Positions 43,342 through 52,958 of a stretch of 64,000 nt of DNA are shown piece after piece. The translations under genes and the position numbers were made by a program. Position 1 is the stretch's first letter; each line of letters begins with the position of its first letter. This DNA is from Bacteroidota bacterium (lineage in GTDB: Bacteria > Bacteroidota > Ignavibacteria > Ignavibacteriales > Ignavibacteriaceae): positions 1 to 64,000 of the forward strand of contig JAIUOE010000010.1 of NCBI GenBank assembly GCA_020161395.1, in the 5' to 3' direction. The notes under the pieces are model-generated. The model worked only from the letters and a program-made list of their open reading frames with translations, searched no databases and was not told where the DNA came from.

Positions 43342-44210
43342 TAGATATCTCCCAGTCCTTTCTTGATTTTGTTTATTGTCAGAGGAGCTGAACCTTCATA
43401 GTGATTATTTACATTTAAATATACTTCAGTATCCATTCCCTTCAGCATCTCGAGTAGTCTGGTCAATCTTGAAATTTCCACATCTTTCGGTTCAACAATT
43501 CTGTCCCATACGCCCCCTGTTTTTTCCTCAATGCTTGATCTGTCCGGTCCGTGAAGTCGAATTATGATCCTCTCACCGAGCAAATCCTTAAACTTATCGA
43601 TGATTTCAAAAACCGGTGGCATAAAGTATCCCTGCAGGAAAACAGGGACTACTTCAAGGTCATGCAGGAGAGTGAAAAATTCACGGGTGAGGAAATTTGG
43701 ATTTCTGATTTCCACCGCAAGCGGCAACCCGTTTCCGGCATCTCTAAAAAACCTCTCGAGCAATCCAAAAAACAGGTTTGGATCAGGCATTTTTTGTTTG
43801 TTCAAATACTCAAACTGTAAAATCAGTGCAGCAGTTTTCGAGTGGAGTGGTGAGATCGAATCAACAAAGGACTTCCATAGCTCACCTGAGAGAAACCACG
43901 GGTTTTGCTCAAGTTTTCCACCGGTATATTTGGGATAAAAGTGGGTGAGTGTAATTGAATTGGGCACTTTAATGGTAAATCTGAAATTATCCGGTGTGAC
44001 GGAAGCGTATTCCTCCGCATCTTTTACTTTTGGAAGTGCGGGTGGTTTCCCGGGAGTAAAAAGTGACCAGAACCACTGATCAACTTCGACAGAATCAAAA
44101 GATTTTGCGTACTCCTCCAAAAAATTGATTTCACCAAATTCAGGATATATAATCCCTTTCCATGACTCATATTTCCAACTGCAGGTGCCGAACCGGACAA
44201 GTTCACTCAT
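43341..44210 (-). CDS. DUF72 (YecE-like) protein
   Basis: A 289-residue cytoplasmic protein of the DUF72/YecE family, a TIM-barrel group of unknown biochemical role. The opening FGTCSWKYESWKGIIYP and the later segments SVEVDQWFW, FTIKVPNSITLTHFYP and LPLAVEIRNPNFLTREF are typical. It contains conserved Glu, Asp and Trp residues at strand ends like those of endonuclease IV-type barrels, but no reaction has been proven. It is coupled to the downstream EamA transporter gene and diverges from the AI-2E permease gene. Confidence 0.88.
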   Translation of the reverse strand: MSELVRFGTCSWKYESWKGIIYPEFGEINFLEEYAKSFDSVEVDQWFWSLFTPGKPPALPKVKDAEEYASVTPDNFRFTIKVPNSITLTHFYPKYTGGKLEQNPWFLSGELWKSFVDSISPLHSKTAALILQFEYLNKQKMPDPNLFFGLLERFFRDAGNGLPLAVEIRNPNFLTREFFTLLHDLEVVPVFLQGYFMPPVFEIIDKFKDLLGERIIIRLHGPDRSSIEEKTGGVWDRIVEPKDVEISRLTRLLEMLKGMDTEVYLNVNNHYEGSAPLTINKIKKGLGDI

Positions 44211-44261
44211 AACTAAAAAACTTTTCCTATATTGAATTCAAAAAAACAAACATTTGAAGCC

Positions 44262-45392
44262 ATGACCGAAAAAACAACTCTGGATAACCTGACAAAATTT
44301 TTCATTGCGACGCTGGGCATAGTAGCCATCGTTATCGTGTTGAAAGAACTTCAAAATCTTTTTCTTCCTTTTGTAATAGCCTATTTCCTTTATTTCCTTT
44401 TTGTGCCACTAAACAGATTTCTCACTTCGAAGAAAATACCACTCGCAATTGCGGGACTGTTGGATATTGCCATTACTTTCACAATGACATGGTTTGCGGG
44501 CAAATTTATCATAGACAGTCTGATGAGCTTCAGCAGTGAACTCGATCTTTACGATAAAAAACTTTCTGCAATGGTTATAAACACTGCCACCTCCCTCGGT
44601 ATCACCGATCCGGCATTAAATAACTTTTCGATACAATCGCTTTTAAATCAGATCGACTACGGTTCCCTTGCCGGAGGTCTACTCACCTCGACAATTGATC
44701 TTATGGGTTACGCCCTGTTTGTAATATTTTTCTTCTCGTTTATTCTTCCCGGTCACAAAGCGATATATCGTGCCATCGAGAAAAGGGTTGTCTCTCCAAA
44801 GAAGTTCGAAATTATCAAACGGAAACAGCATGTTGCTGATGAATCAGGTAAATCCGTTGACCAGCTCGATCATGATCTTGAGGAAGAAACCACGAAGCTT
44901 GAGAAAACATTTAAAACCATTCCCGAGCAGATTCAAAAGTATATTATTACAAAACTTGTTCTCAATATCCTTGCCGGTGTAACCGTCGGGGTTGTTCTTG
45001 GAATTCTTGGCGTTCCGTTTCCCGCAGTATGGGGAGCATTTACCGCTATCCTGAACTTTATACCAACAATCGGGTCTGCTTTCGCAACAATACTTCCCGC
45101 CCTGATGTCGCTGGTGGATTCAGGGGAAATCACTTTCACGCTGCTGGTTGTTGGTTGTATGGCAGGGATACAAACCCTCTACTTTAACCTTCTTGAGCCG
45201 ATGATTGTTGGGAAAAGGCTCAACCTGAATCCTCTGGTTATTCTTTTTTCTGTTATAATCTGGGGTTACATCTGGGGTATTATGGGGATGTTTCTGGCAG
45301 TTCCCCTGACGGCAATTCTAAAGATTGTAATCTCAAATTTTGATTCAAAAAACATGCAGTTTATTTCAGATTTGATGGGCTCGAACGATTAG
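44262..45392 (+). CDS. AI-2E family transporter (PerM/YdiK-like)
   Basis: A 376-residue membrane protein with about eight hydrophobic segments: a block near the N-terminus (residues 10-75), a central soluble region, then paired helices after residue 205. The C-terminal signature LGVPFPAVWGAFTAILNFIPTIGSAFATILP and the final GMFLAVPLTAILKI are family hallmarks. The family includes putative autoinducer-2 or Na+/H+ exporters, and the substrate here is unknown. I chose the ATG giving MTEKTTLDN over a TTG 30 bases upstream. Its last four bases overlap the 3' end of the converging reductase gene. Confidence 0.9.
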   Translation: MTEKTTLDNLTKFFIATLGIVAIVIVLKELQNLFLPFVIAYFLYFLFVPLNRFLTSKKIPLAIAGLLDIAITFTMTWFAGKFIIDSLMSFSSELDLYDKKLSAMVINTATSLGITDPALNNFSIQSLLNQIDYGSLAGGLLTSTIDLMGYALFVIFFFSFILPGHKAIYRAIEKRVVSPKKFEIIKRKQHVADESGKSVDQLDHDLEEETTKLEKTFKTIPEQIQKYIITKLVLNILAGVTVGVVLGILGVPFPAVWGAFTAILNFIPTIGSAFATILPALMSLVDSGEITFTLLVVGCMAGIQTLYFNLLEPMIVGKRLNLNPLVILFSVIIWGYIWGIMGMFLAVPLTAILKIVISNFDSKNMQFISDLMGSND

Positions 45393-46285
45393 AGGTTAAG
45401 TTCGTCCTTCATAAATCTGAATGTATCCTCTATCGAACTGGCAGAGTAGCCGAATTCGGTTTCTGCCTTAATGGTTACCAGTCCCGAGTTCAGGGGCCTT
45501 TTTGCCGGCTGATTCAGTTCAGGTGTGGTAATTGCCTTCACGAGCGATTTATCGAGACCAAAAAAGTCGACTATTCTCATTGTAAAATCATAACGGGAGA
45601 GGAATTCCCGGCCACCTATATTGTAGACTCCGTACTTTCCAAATTCCATCACCTGTCCAATGGCTCTAACCAGGTCATCCAGGAAAGTGGGATTATTTAT
45701 CTGATCGGTTACAATTCTTATTGTCTCACCTTTTCTTATCGATTCAACGACCCAGCGCACAAAATCAAGCCGCCCTTCTTTTATCACACCATACAGTACA
45801 TTCGTTCTCAATATAGTGTAGAGTGCGTTCGAAATTCTCAGGGCATTTTCACCCGCCAGTTTGGTCCTTCCATAGTAACCAACCGGATTGGGTTTGTCGT
45901 TTTCGGAGTACTGACCTTTTATTCCGTCAAAAATGTAGTCAGAAGAGATGTGTATCAAATGGGCATCACAGTTCCTGGCGCCTTCAGCCATGTATTCCAC
46001 AGCTTTTACATTGATGCTCCATGCCAGTTCCCGTTCGGACTCGGATTTATCCACATTGGTAAACGCAGCGGCATTTATGATGTAATCGGGGGAAAAATTC
46101 GATATAATCGATTTGACCTTGTCTCTTTTTGTAATATCCGCCTGAACATAATTTGCGGAAGTGTCGTAGAACTTTTCTTCGAAGGAAGAGCAGAGGACAG
46201 AGTAACCGAGTTTTTTAGCGAAATATTCATAGCACCGTTGTCCAAGCATACCTGATGCGCCAAAAATCAGAATTTTATTTTTCAT
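45389..46285 (-). CDS. RmlD-like NAD(P)-dependent sugar-nucleotide reductase
   Basis: A 298-residue short-chain reductase of the dTDP-4-dehydrorhamnose reductase (RmlD) group. The Rossmann glycine motif is GASGMLG near the start (MKNKILIFGASGMLGQ), and the catalytic YxxxK is YYGRTK after the DYIFDG segment. The full length and the VVDKSE/NAAAFTNVDKSE stretch fit the family, which reduces a 4-keto sugar nucleotide with NAD(P)H. It may feed surface polysaccharide synthesis, but no other rml genes are here. A longer start gives six extra residues; MKNK is preferred. Its start overlaps the end of the upstream PfkB gene by 11 bases. Confidence 0.85.
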   Translation of the reverse strand: MKNKILIFGASGMLGQRCYEYFAKKLGYSVLCSSFEEKFYDTSANYVQADITKRDKVKSIISNFSPDYIINAAAFTNVDKSESERELAWSINVKAVEYMAEGARNCDAHLIHISSDYIFDGIKGQYSENDKPNPVGYYGRTKLAGENALRISNALYTILRTNVLYGVIKEGRLDFVRWVVESIRKGETIRIVTDQINNPTFLDDLVRAIGQVMEFGKYGVYNIGGREFLSRYDFTMRIVDFFGLDKSLVKAITTPELNQPAKRPLNSGLVTIKAETEFGYSASSIEDTFRFMKDELNL

Positions 46286-47174
46286 ATAAGAGGGAATCAA
46301 CATCTTTTTTAAGGTTCTCTATCTGTTCTGTTGTTTTATAAGTTGATATTACAGCACCGGCAGCATTTCCTGCATAAAGTGCTTTTATAGCGTCACCTGT
46401 TCTCAACCAGTTGAGGAAAAATGCGGCACCAAACACATCGCCACACCCGACCTTGTTTACGGTTTCCACTTTGATTGCTTTCGCGAAGAGGGAGTTTATT
46501 TCACCATTTTTCAGGTAATACATTCTTACCCCCAAATCGCCTTTGGTAACCAAAACAATTTTGACTCCCAAATTTAAGATATTTTCGACTATCGATTCCT
46601 CTATTTCGCCGGTACCACAACAAAGAATTTCAGTTTCATTTGCCTGCAGGATGTCGACAGATGCTGCCCACTTGTCAATATCAACTATTTTAGCGAAGTA
46701 CCGGTTCCCGTCTTCGCTGAAGGACCTTGCCCGGGAATGGATATCGAGAAACAGAGGGGCTTGAGTGATTGATTTTAGTATCTTCAAATCATCGGGTGCA
46801 AAATCAAAACCGGTTATGAGATTCACGAGGACTCCACTCAGGTTGAGATCTGCCAGCCTCGCCGGGTCAAATTTAATTTTCTCCGTCAGGTACTCATATT
46901 TTTCCTCCCTTTCACCTTTTTCGTGAATGAAAAGGTGGTTGACGGGAAGCTGCTCAACAATATTTACGAGTGATCTGTTGAATCTCTCGTAGAGAGGGAA
47001 GTAGAGGTGCTTTTGTTTTTCTGACAGGTTCGTCAGCATAAAAATCTCATCACCATCTTCCTTGAGTGCATCAACAGCAGAAGCCACATAGAACATCCCA
47101 CCCGGCTGGTTTAATACCGTGCCGTTTATATGAATCATGTCCTCTACGGAGGATCCGGCGATAAGAAGCTTCAT
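46275..47174 (-). CDS. PfkB-family carbohydrate kinase
   Basis: A 299-residue ribokinase-fold sugar kinase. The C-terminal PfkB signature is NKVGCGDVFGAAFFLNWL, whose GD(V)F holds the catalytic aspartate and the anion hole. The first signature region is degenerate, with only the NQPGGMFYVASAV glycine stretch. These enzymes phosphorylate sugars or nucleosides with ATP, and the exact substrate is not readable here. Its coding region ends within the RmlD-like gene on the same strand, so the two probably act in the same carbohydrate pathway. Confidence 0.85.
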   Translation of the reverse strand: MKLLIAGSSVEDMIHINGTVLNQPGGMFYVASAVDALKEDGDEIFMLTNLSEKQKHLYFPLYERFNRSLVNIVEQLPVNHLFIHEKGEREEKYEYLTEKIKFDPARLADLNLSGVLVNLITGFDFAPDDLKILKSITQAPLFLDIHSRARSFSEDGNRYFAKIVDIDKWAASVDILQANETEILCCGTGEIEESIVENILNLGVKIVLVTKGDLGVRMYYLKNGEINSLFAKAIKVETVNKVGCGDVFGAAFFLNWLRTGDAIKALYAGNAAGAVISTYKTTEQIENLKKDVDSLLYEK

Positions 47175-47290
47175 ATAAAACCTGGAAAATGATGTGTAAA
47201 TATAGGTGTTTTATGGCAGGGAACATTAGAGTGGCAAGCGGATTCCGAAGAGTCAGCTGGATCGAATATGGATACAGCCGGAAATTGGGA

Positions 47291-48025
47291 TTATGCTTTC
47301 TTGCCCGAGTTAAGTTCCATTATTTTGTTCCAGTTAATCGAACCATTTGGGAGACAGAAGTCGTTCAAGAAACCTCTCTGCAAGGTAGTGATTATTTCCA
47401 TGTACTTTTCCAGAAATTCCAGATTCTTCTGTTTGGCATCATGTCCGATCGGTATTATTATTTCTCTGTACAGATCGTCATCACCTGAGATAAATGACCA
47501 GAACCTCTGTCCGCAATACTTGAAGTAATCTCCTTTGTCAGGGGTGTTATCAATACCATAGCAACAACCGTTCACAGGAACCACACGCAAACCTGAATTA
47601 CTGGTACGCAAAGTTTTAATTGCCGACTTGAAATCGCTGAGCATTTTCTTGTTCTGACTGCTGTTTCCCCAGTTGGGACCCGACTTTATGCTGACAATGT
47701 ATCTGATCGATTCTTTATCAAATTCAAGATCGATTCCTTGAATTCCAGACTTTCTACCGCTATAAACCGAAGAGTTAACGAAAATCGCTAAATTCTCCAA
47801 CCAGTCACCAAAAATAGTCTCTTCGTTGGACGACAGAAATGCATCAGCAATACTTTTGATCATTTCAGCCGGTCCGAGGTCTTTGGCTTTGAACAAATAA
47901 GGATTTTTTCTTTTGATTATTTTATTAAGATCAAGTCTGCCAAGACTTTCCAACCGTTTTGTATGAAAAGTACCGATATTTTCTGTTACATAATTCTGAA
48001 TGAGTTCTAAATTGAATTGTGCCAT
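47291..48025 (-). CDS. PmeII-family type II restriction endonuclease
   Basis: A 244-residue restriction enzyme. The sequence fits the PmeII family closely from memory: KNPYLFKAKDL (41-50), SSNEETIFGDWLENLAIF, GIQGIDLEF (D99), VSIKSGPNWGN (K114) and NGCCYGID, then GQRFWSFISGDDDLYREII and FNDFC-type C-terminal stretches. D99 and K114 would form a PD-(D/E)XK-like nuclease core, with Ser in place of the usual acidic residue before the lysine. I chose the ATG giving MAQFNLEL, since this matches the family start and lies one base after the methylase stop codon. The recognition sequence cannot be told from the sequence. It protects the cell from foreign DNA. Confidence 0.88.
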   Translation of the reverse strand: MAQFNLELIQNYVTENIGTFHTKRLESLGRLDLNKIIKRKNPYLFKAKDLGPAEMIKSIADAFLSSNEETIFGDWLENLAIFVNSSVYSGRKSGIQGIDLEFDKESIRYIVSIKSGPNWGNSSQNKKMLSDFKSAIKTLRTSNSGLRVVPVNGCCYGIDNTPDKGDYFKYCGQRFWSFISGDDDLYREIIIPIGHDAKQKNLEFLEKYMEIITTLQRGFLNDFCLPNGSINWNKIMELNSGKKA

Positions 48026-48026
48026 A

Positions 48027-48854
48027 TCAACCAAAGAGTACCAGTTTTTGAGGTTCCACAGACAACTTGACCATATTGTAATATTCTTCGACAACATCAA
48101 TACCAATTGAGTGTCTGTGCATTCTGTTTGCTACCTGGATTGTAGTCCCGGATCCCATAAAAGGATCTAAAACAGTATCCCCGGGTTGAGTAAAAAGTTT
48201 GATGAACCATTCGGGTAATTCCTCGGGAAATGCAGCGCTGTGATTTTTGTTGGAACATTCAGTCGCGAGGTGCAATACATTCGAAGGATAAGCCTTATCC
48301 CGATCCACCCAGTTGGAAATGTTTTTTCCAAAGCCGCTTCCAACTTTCGAGTTATCTCTGATTTGATCAGTTTGGCTCAATTTTTTTAAGCGTGTTTTTG
48401 CCCAGTCACCCATGGGAACCATCACACTTTCCTGATACATTGCGAACTTTTTGTCTTTATTGAATTGCAAGAGCCGTTCCCAGGAATCTCTGAACCTGTT
48501 GGGCCACTTGCCAGGATATGAATTTTTCTTGTGCCAGATGAATTCTTCCGTCCACAGCCAACCCTGTTTTCTCATCTCCAATATAAGCTCCAACACATAA
48601 GTGCTTCTTTCGCCATTCACGACTTTTTCCTTGATGTTCAAAACAAAAGTGCCCGTTGGCTTTAGAACACGGAGAAACTGCTCACTTCTTGGGATAAACC
48701 AGTTGACATATTGATCCGGGTGGATGCCACCGTAGGTTTCTTTTCGCTGATCAGCATAGGGGGGTGAAGTAAAAATCAGATCGACACAATTATCCGGTAG
48801 CTCTTTTAGAACTTCCAGGCAGTCGCCGAGATAGATGTTGTTATTAATTTCCAT
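48027..48854 (-). CDS. DNA methyltransferase of the PmeII-type restriction-modification system
   Basis: A 275-residue amino-methyltransferase (N4-cytosine or N6-adenine). The catalytic motif IV is TSPPY (29-33) near the N-terminus and the SAM-binding motif I is DPFMGSGTT (230-238) near the C-terminus, which is the beta-class order. It methylates the recognition sites of the partner nuclease and so protects the host. I chose the ATG giving MEINNNIYLGDCLEVL, which matches the usual start of this family; an upstream in-frame codon would add 26 residues without a good signal. The nuclease gene follows one base later, so the methylase is translated first. Confidence 0.92.
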   Translation of the reverse strand: MEINNNIYLGDCLEVLKELPDNCVDLIFTSPPYADQRKETYGGIHPDQYVNWFIPRSEQFLRVLKPTGTFVLNIKEKVVNGERSTYVLELILEMRKQGWLWTEEFIWHKKNSYPGKWPNRFRDSWERLLQFNKDKKFAMYQESVMVPMGDWAKTRLKKLSQTDQIRDNSKVGSGFGKNISNWVDRDKAYPSNVLHLATECSNKNHSAAFPEELPEWFIKLFTQPGDTVLDPFMGSGTTIQVANRMHRHSIGIDVVEEYYNMVKLSVEPQKLVLFG

Positions 48855-48963
48855 TGTTGCTCTATTGTGTTGTCTGACATTTAAAAAGTTTGACTCAAAA
48901 ATACAATTTTGTAGCCGATAAATCAAACACAAAAAGATCAGCGATTTGTAACCTCCATAAAAA

Positions 48964-48993
48964 AAAGCTGCCCCGGTCTCACAAGGCAGCTTT
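48964..48993 (-). terminator. Rho-independent terminator of the TonB-dependent receptor gene
   Basis: A perfect 9-bp stem, AAAGCTGCC (48964-48972) with GGCAGCTTT (48985-48993), with a 12-base loop. On the minus strand it is followed by a run of eight T, which extends through 48959. It lies 76 bases after the receptor stop codon. Confidence 0.9.
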
Positions 48994-49068
48994 ATTCACA
49001 GACTGAAACAGTCGTTATCGTGAAAGTAAAATTAAGTAGTGCATGATCCCAAAATCATTTCTGACCGT

Positions 49069-51528
49069 CTAGAAGGAATCAGCTCCGGGACCTTCTTCTC
49101 CACCTTTCTTCTGCTGTTTTTTGAAGCTGTTGAAGGTGTAGGTGAGCCCTACATAAACATTTCTGGAGTCATTCTTACGATAGTTCGACAGGTCGAAATT
49201 GGTACCGACAGTTGAGTTGGTCCACTTCATTGTATTGAAGAGATCGGAAACTCTTACTGTAAGTGACAGGTTACCATCGAAGAAATCCTGTTTGTATGCG
49301 ACATCCATGAAATACATTTCTTCAGTTCTGCCCTGGGCATTTACAGAGGGGGCATTGTAGTTAAACATCAACTGCATGCTTGCACCCTCGAAGAGATTGA
49401 GCGAGGAGATCAGTTTGGCATTCCAACTGTAATCATCCTGATTTATTTTTGTCAATCCCGACTCACCATTCAACTGAATTCTGTAGTAGGAGAACGATGG
49501 CATCAGACGGAATCCGGAGATAATTTCACCACCGGTGCTAACTTCAAATCCTGTGCTTTTTTGGGTTGCAATATTATCCCATGTTGTTTCAGTGATTCCA
49601 TTACCGATAAGACGGGTGAATGAGTTGATTGCACCATTCGTTTGACGGTAGAAAAGGGTTGTCATGAAGTTCAGTTTACCCATAAAAAGTGAGTAACCGA
49701 GTTCATAAGAATCTGTAAACTGCGGGTTGATATTTGGATTACCGAAGTAGATGTTGAGTGAATCTGTATTATCAACAAAAGGATTCACCTGTCTTGGATT
49801 TGGTCTGTCAACTCTGCGGCTATAGTTAGCTCTGATCTCCTGAATCATACTTGGTGAGTATGTCAGGTAGACAGACGGGAAGAAATCGGTATAATTTTTA
49901 TCCACTTTGACATTGGTTCTGTCGGTTTTGCCATCAGCAATAGTTGTTTCAGATCTTAAACCTGCCTGATATTTGAAGTCGCCGAAGCTTCCTGTAAATA
50001 TTGCGAAGGCAGCATGAATCTGTTCATTGTAATCGAAGACATTTGTCTGATTGGCGTTTAGCACCCAGTTGTCAGTTACGGGGTCGTTATTGAAATAGGA
50101 GACACCCGAGTTCAGATTTCTGAAAGTGGTCTTGATACCTGTTTCAAGTTTTGTGGTACTTTCAAACAGGGGCATGGACCAGTTGATGGAACCGACAAGA
50201 AACTGAAATTTATTTTTTGAATCATTCTTGGTTTTCACGAGCGAGGAATTGTTGAATCTGTCAACATTCGAAAAACTGTTCAGATTTACATCATTTCTCG
50301 AGAAAGTCAGATCGGCAGTCAGTTCAGTGTTTTTATCGGTAAAGGTTCTTTTGTAATTCAGGGAGTAGTTCTGATTTTGGAAATCTCTTGCTCCCTCACT
50401 GTATCTCTGATACACTTCTGCAGGAGTTCCTGAAGAAGTGGAGGTGTTTTGAGTCTTGAACGCATTATCGAAATTGAACTTCCTGTAATTTCCCTGAAGT
50501 GTCAGGGTATTAAAGTCATCAAGGTACCAGTCGAAACCAAGGTTGTAGTTACTCATGTTCATGGTAAAATTACCGTTGGAAGTCTGGGAGAGGATATTTG
50601 TGGAACCGGGATAGAAGGCGGTTCTCACAGAGTTACCCTCGTTCATGAAGTTGTTCACTCTGAAATCAAAATTTCCGAAGAAATTGATATGTTCGAGTTT
50701 GTAGTTCAAATTGACTGAGGAATTGTATTTGTCATTTGTTCCGACATTTGAAGAGAGCATACCGTTGATACCAAGGTTTGATTTCTTCTTCAGTTTAATA
50801 TTCACAATACCGGCGGTGCCTTCTGCATCATATTTGGCTGATGGATTTGTTACGAGTTCGATGGATTCGATCGAACCTGCAGGTATTGAAGCCAGAATGT
50901 CACCGATTGACTGACCGCCTGTGTTGGCAGGTCTGCCATCAATGAGGATTTTCACATTTCCATTCCCGCGAAGAGTCAGGTTACCATCTATGTCAACCTG
51001 TACCGAAGGGACATTTCTTAAGACATCGGCGGCATTTCCGCCTGCGGATGCGATATTTTTATCAACATTAATAATCTGTTTGTCGAGATTGTTGATTATG
51101 GCGTCTTTTTCGCCTGTAACCAGTACTTCATCAGTTGTCATTCCGGCAGGTCTTAACTTCAAAATCCCCAAATCAACAGACAGACTCTTTGGAGTCACCA
51201 GTATCGAGTCGATTGTGAGTTTCTCATAACCAATAAATGAGATTTCAGCAGTATAAAAGCCAAAGGGCACCTGGGACATTTTGAACAGCCCGGAAATGTC
51301 TGTTACAGTCCCGTTCACAAGAGCTTTGTCTTTTTTGCGGTAAATTACAAAATTACCATACTCGACCGGTTTGCCGGTTTTGGCATCAACGAGTACACCT
51401 GAAATCTCACCTGAAGGATCTGCTCCGCCGGGTGTGTTTACAGGTTTTTTTTGCTGGCTAAGGCTCTCGCTCGACAAAATTATGAGTGAGAGAATTGAAA
51501 GAATTATGATGCGTCTCATTTTCCTCAT
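49069..51528 (-). CDS. TonB-dependent receptor-like outer-membrane beta-barrel protein (OMP_b-brl_3 type)
   Basis: An 819-residue outer-membrane protein. After the signal peptide (MRRIIILSILSLIILSSESLSQ) comes a carboxypeptidase-regulatory-like beta-sandwich (GVLVDAKTGKPVEYGNFVIY, residues 40-125). The plug domain follows (VLVTGEKDAIINNLDKQI, DVLRNVPSVQVDIDGN, VKILIDGRPANTGG, TNPSAKYDAEGTAGIVNIKLKKK). The C-terminal beta-barrel takes up residues 245-800. Such proteins import large substrates such as sugars, peptides or metal chelates driven by TonB, or act as surface sensors. The substrate cannot be told, as no SusD partner is next to it. It ends in a charged, glycine-rich tail rather than a terminal aromatic residue. 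An ATG three codons in is an alternative start. Confidence 0.9.
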   Translation of the reverse strand: MRKMRRIIILSILSLIILSSESLSQQKKPVNTPGGADPSGEISGVLVDAKTGKPVEYGNFVIYRKKDKALVNGTVTDISGLFKMSQVPFGFYTAEISFIGYEKLTIDSILVTPKSLSVDLGILKLRPAGMTTDEVLVTGEKDAIINNLDKQIINVDKNIASAGGNAADVLRNVPSVQVDIDGNLTLRGNGNVKILIDGRPANTGGQSIGDILASIPAGSIESIELVTNPSAKYDAEGTAGIVNIKLKKKSNLGINGMLSSNVGTNDKYNSSVNLNYKLEHINFFGNFDFRVNNFMNEGNSVRTAFYPGSTNILSQTSNGNFTMNMSNYNLGFDWYLDDFNTLTLQGNYRKFNFDNAFKTQNTSTSSGTPAEVYQRYSEGARDFQNQNYSLNYKRTFTDKNTELTADLTFSRNDVNLNSFSNVDRFNNSSLVKTKNDSKNKFQFLVGSINWSMPLFESTTKLETGIKTTFRNLNSGVSYFNNDPVTDNWVLNANQTNVFDYNEQIHAAFAIFTGSFGDFKYQAGLRSETTIADGKTDRTNVKVDKNYTDFFPSVYLTYSPSMIQEIRANYSRRVDRPNPRQVNPFVDNTDSLNIYFGNPNINPQFTDSYELGYSLFMGKLNFMTTLFYRQTNGAINSFTRLIGNGITETTWDNIATQKSTGFEVSTGGEIISGFRLMPSFSYYRIQLNGESGLTKINQDDYSWNAKLISSLNLFEGASMQLMFNYNAPSVNAQGRTEEMYFMDVAYKQDFFDGNLSLTVRVSDLFNTMKWTNSTVGTNFDLSNYRKNDSRNVYVGLTYTFNSFKKQQKKGGEEGPGADSF

Positions 51529-51696
51529 CGTAGAAATTTAATAATACTGATAATTGGACAGCCAAAATCACGAAAAGATTAATGATATTCAAGGATTTTG
51601 GTTGAATGGTATATATTCTAAACAAGCGGTTAAAAAGAATGGTTTCTGTTGAATAGTTTTATATCCAGAATTCAAGAAATTAAGGGAGAAATTTGT

Positions 51697-51704
51697 TATT
51701 TTTG
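51697..51704 (+). promoter_or_regulatory. Bacteroidota -7 element before the MFP-ABC operon
   Basis: TATTTTTG matches TAnnTTTG. It lies 60 bases before the adaptor start codon in a 235-base divergent region shared with the TonB-dependent receptor gene. The upstream -33 element is not obvious, so this is a moderate candidate. Confidence 0.4.
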
Positions 51705-51763
51705 CCCTTTTATAATTTAACAGTATAATTATTCATAAAATTCAATTCAGACGAGAATTTAAC

Positions 51764-52948
51764 ATGCCCGATTCAGAAATGGATCTTTCAACACTAAAAA
51801 TTGACCGTACTCAAAGAAAAAATCCGGAAAACCGCGGAAAATACATCAAATTCGGGGTGCTGATAATATTATTGGCAGCGATCGCATGGGCGGTTTTTTA
51901 TTTTTTTGGTGATATTTTTGATCCTCCGGCAGAAGTAAAAATGACGACCGCAGTAATGCAAACCCCAACAGAAAGTGAAGCCCTGCTCACAGGAAATGGT
52001 TATGTAGTGGCTCAAAGAAAGGCCTCCATTGCATCGAAAGCAATGGGAAGACTGGTTTTTCTGAAGGTAGTGGAGGGTGATAAAGTAAGGAAAAACGAAG
52101 TTATCGCCCGGCTCGAAGATACAGACATTATCGCTCAGATACAGCAGGCAGAGTCGAACTTGAAACTTTCTGAGACTGACCTTAAGGAAGCTGAAAACAA
52201 TTTCAGAAGGGCGAAACAACTTTTCGAGAGAAATGCTCTGACCGAAACCGAGCTTGATGCCGCAGAGACAAGGTTAAAAAGGGTGGTTGCAGGAATTGAT
52301 TATGCAAAAACCCAGATAACACGGCTGAAGGTGGACCTTGAAAATACTCTTATAAGGGCTCCTTTCGATGGAACTGTACTGACTAAAAATGCCGAGGTTG
52401 GCGAGGTGGTCTCTCCTTTGTCTGGTGGAGCCAATTCCAGAGCCGCAGTTGTTACGATTGCAGATATGAACTCCCTTCAGGTCGAAGCGGATGTCTCAGA
52501 ATCGAATATTGATAAAATAACTTTGAACATGGAGTGTCAGGTTTATCTTGATGCTTACCCTGACAAGGGATATGCAGGTTTTGTAGCAAAAATAGTACCT
52601 ACTGCCGACAGGTCAAAAGCGACGGTATTGGTGAAGATCGGGTTTAAGGATTACGACAGCAAGGTTTTGCCTGAGATGAGGGCGAGGGTCTCTTTTCTCG
52701 CTGAACCTGTAAAAAACACGGATCAGAAGCCGTTCCTTGCCATTCCTGTAACTTCGATCGTAAAACGGGATAATAAAAAGTATGTTTACAAAGTGAAAGA
52801 CGACAAAATTGTGGAAGTTCCTGTAACAACCGGGAAGGAATACGGAACCTCTGTCGAAATCACATCCGGACTTGCCGAGGGTGACAAAATTCTCGAAAAG
52901 GTCACAAAAGAAATAACTCCCGGTCTAAAAGTGAAAATCAAACAATAA
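51764..52948 (+). CDS. HlyD/MFP-type efflux periplasmic adaptor subunit
   Basis: A 394-residue membrane-fusion protein. A short cytoplasmic N-terminus precedes one membrane helix (residues 28-48, FGVLIILLAAIAWAVFYFF). The first half of the lipoyl domain follows (GNGYVVAQRKASIASKAMGRL), then a coiled-coil hairpin (110-190), the closing lipoyl half (RAPFDGTVLTKNAEVGEVV) and a beta-barrel domain. It links an inner-membrane exporter to the outer membrane and starts a four-gene operon with an ABC ATPase and two permeases, a MacAB-like arrangement. An outer-membrane TolC-like gene is not in the window. The substrate (peptide, lipid or drug) is unknown. Confidence 0.93.
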   Translation: MPDSEMDLSTLKIDRTQRKNPENRGKYIKFGVLIILLAAIAWAVFYFFGDIFDPPAEVKMTTAVMQTPTESEALLTGNGYVVAQRKASIASKAMGRLVFLKVVEGDKVRKNEVIARLEDTDIIAQIQQAESNLKLSETDLKEAENNFRRAKQLFERNALTETELDAAETRLKRVVAGIDYAKTQITRLKVDLENTLIRAPFDGTVLTKNAEVGEVVSPLSGGANSRAAVVTIADMNSLQVEADVSESNIDKITLNMECQVYLDAYPDKGYAGFVAKIVPTADRSKATVLVKIGFKDYDSKVLPEMRARVSFLAEPVKNTDQKPFLAIPVTSIVKRDNKKYVYKVKDDKIVEVPVTTGKEYGTSVEITSGLAEGDKILEKVTKEITPGLKVKIKQ

Positions 52949-52958
52949 CAGGTAATAT

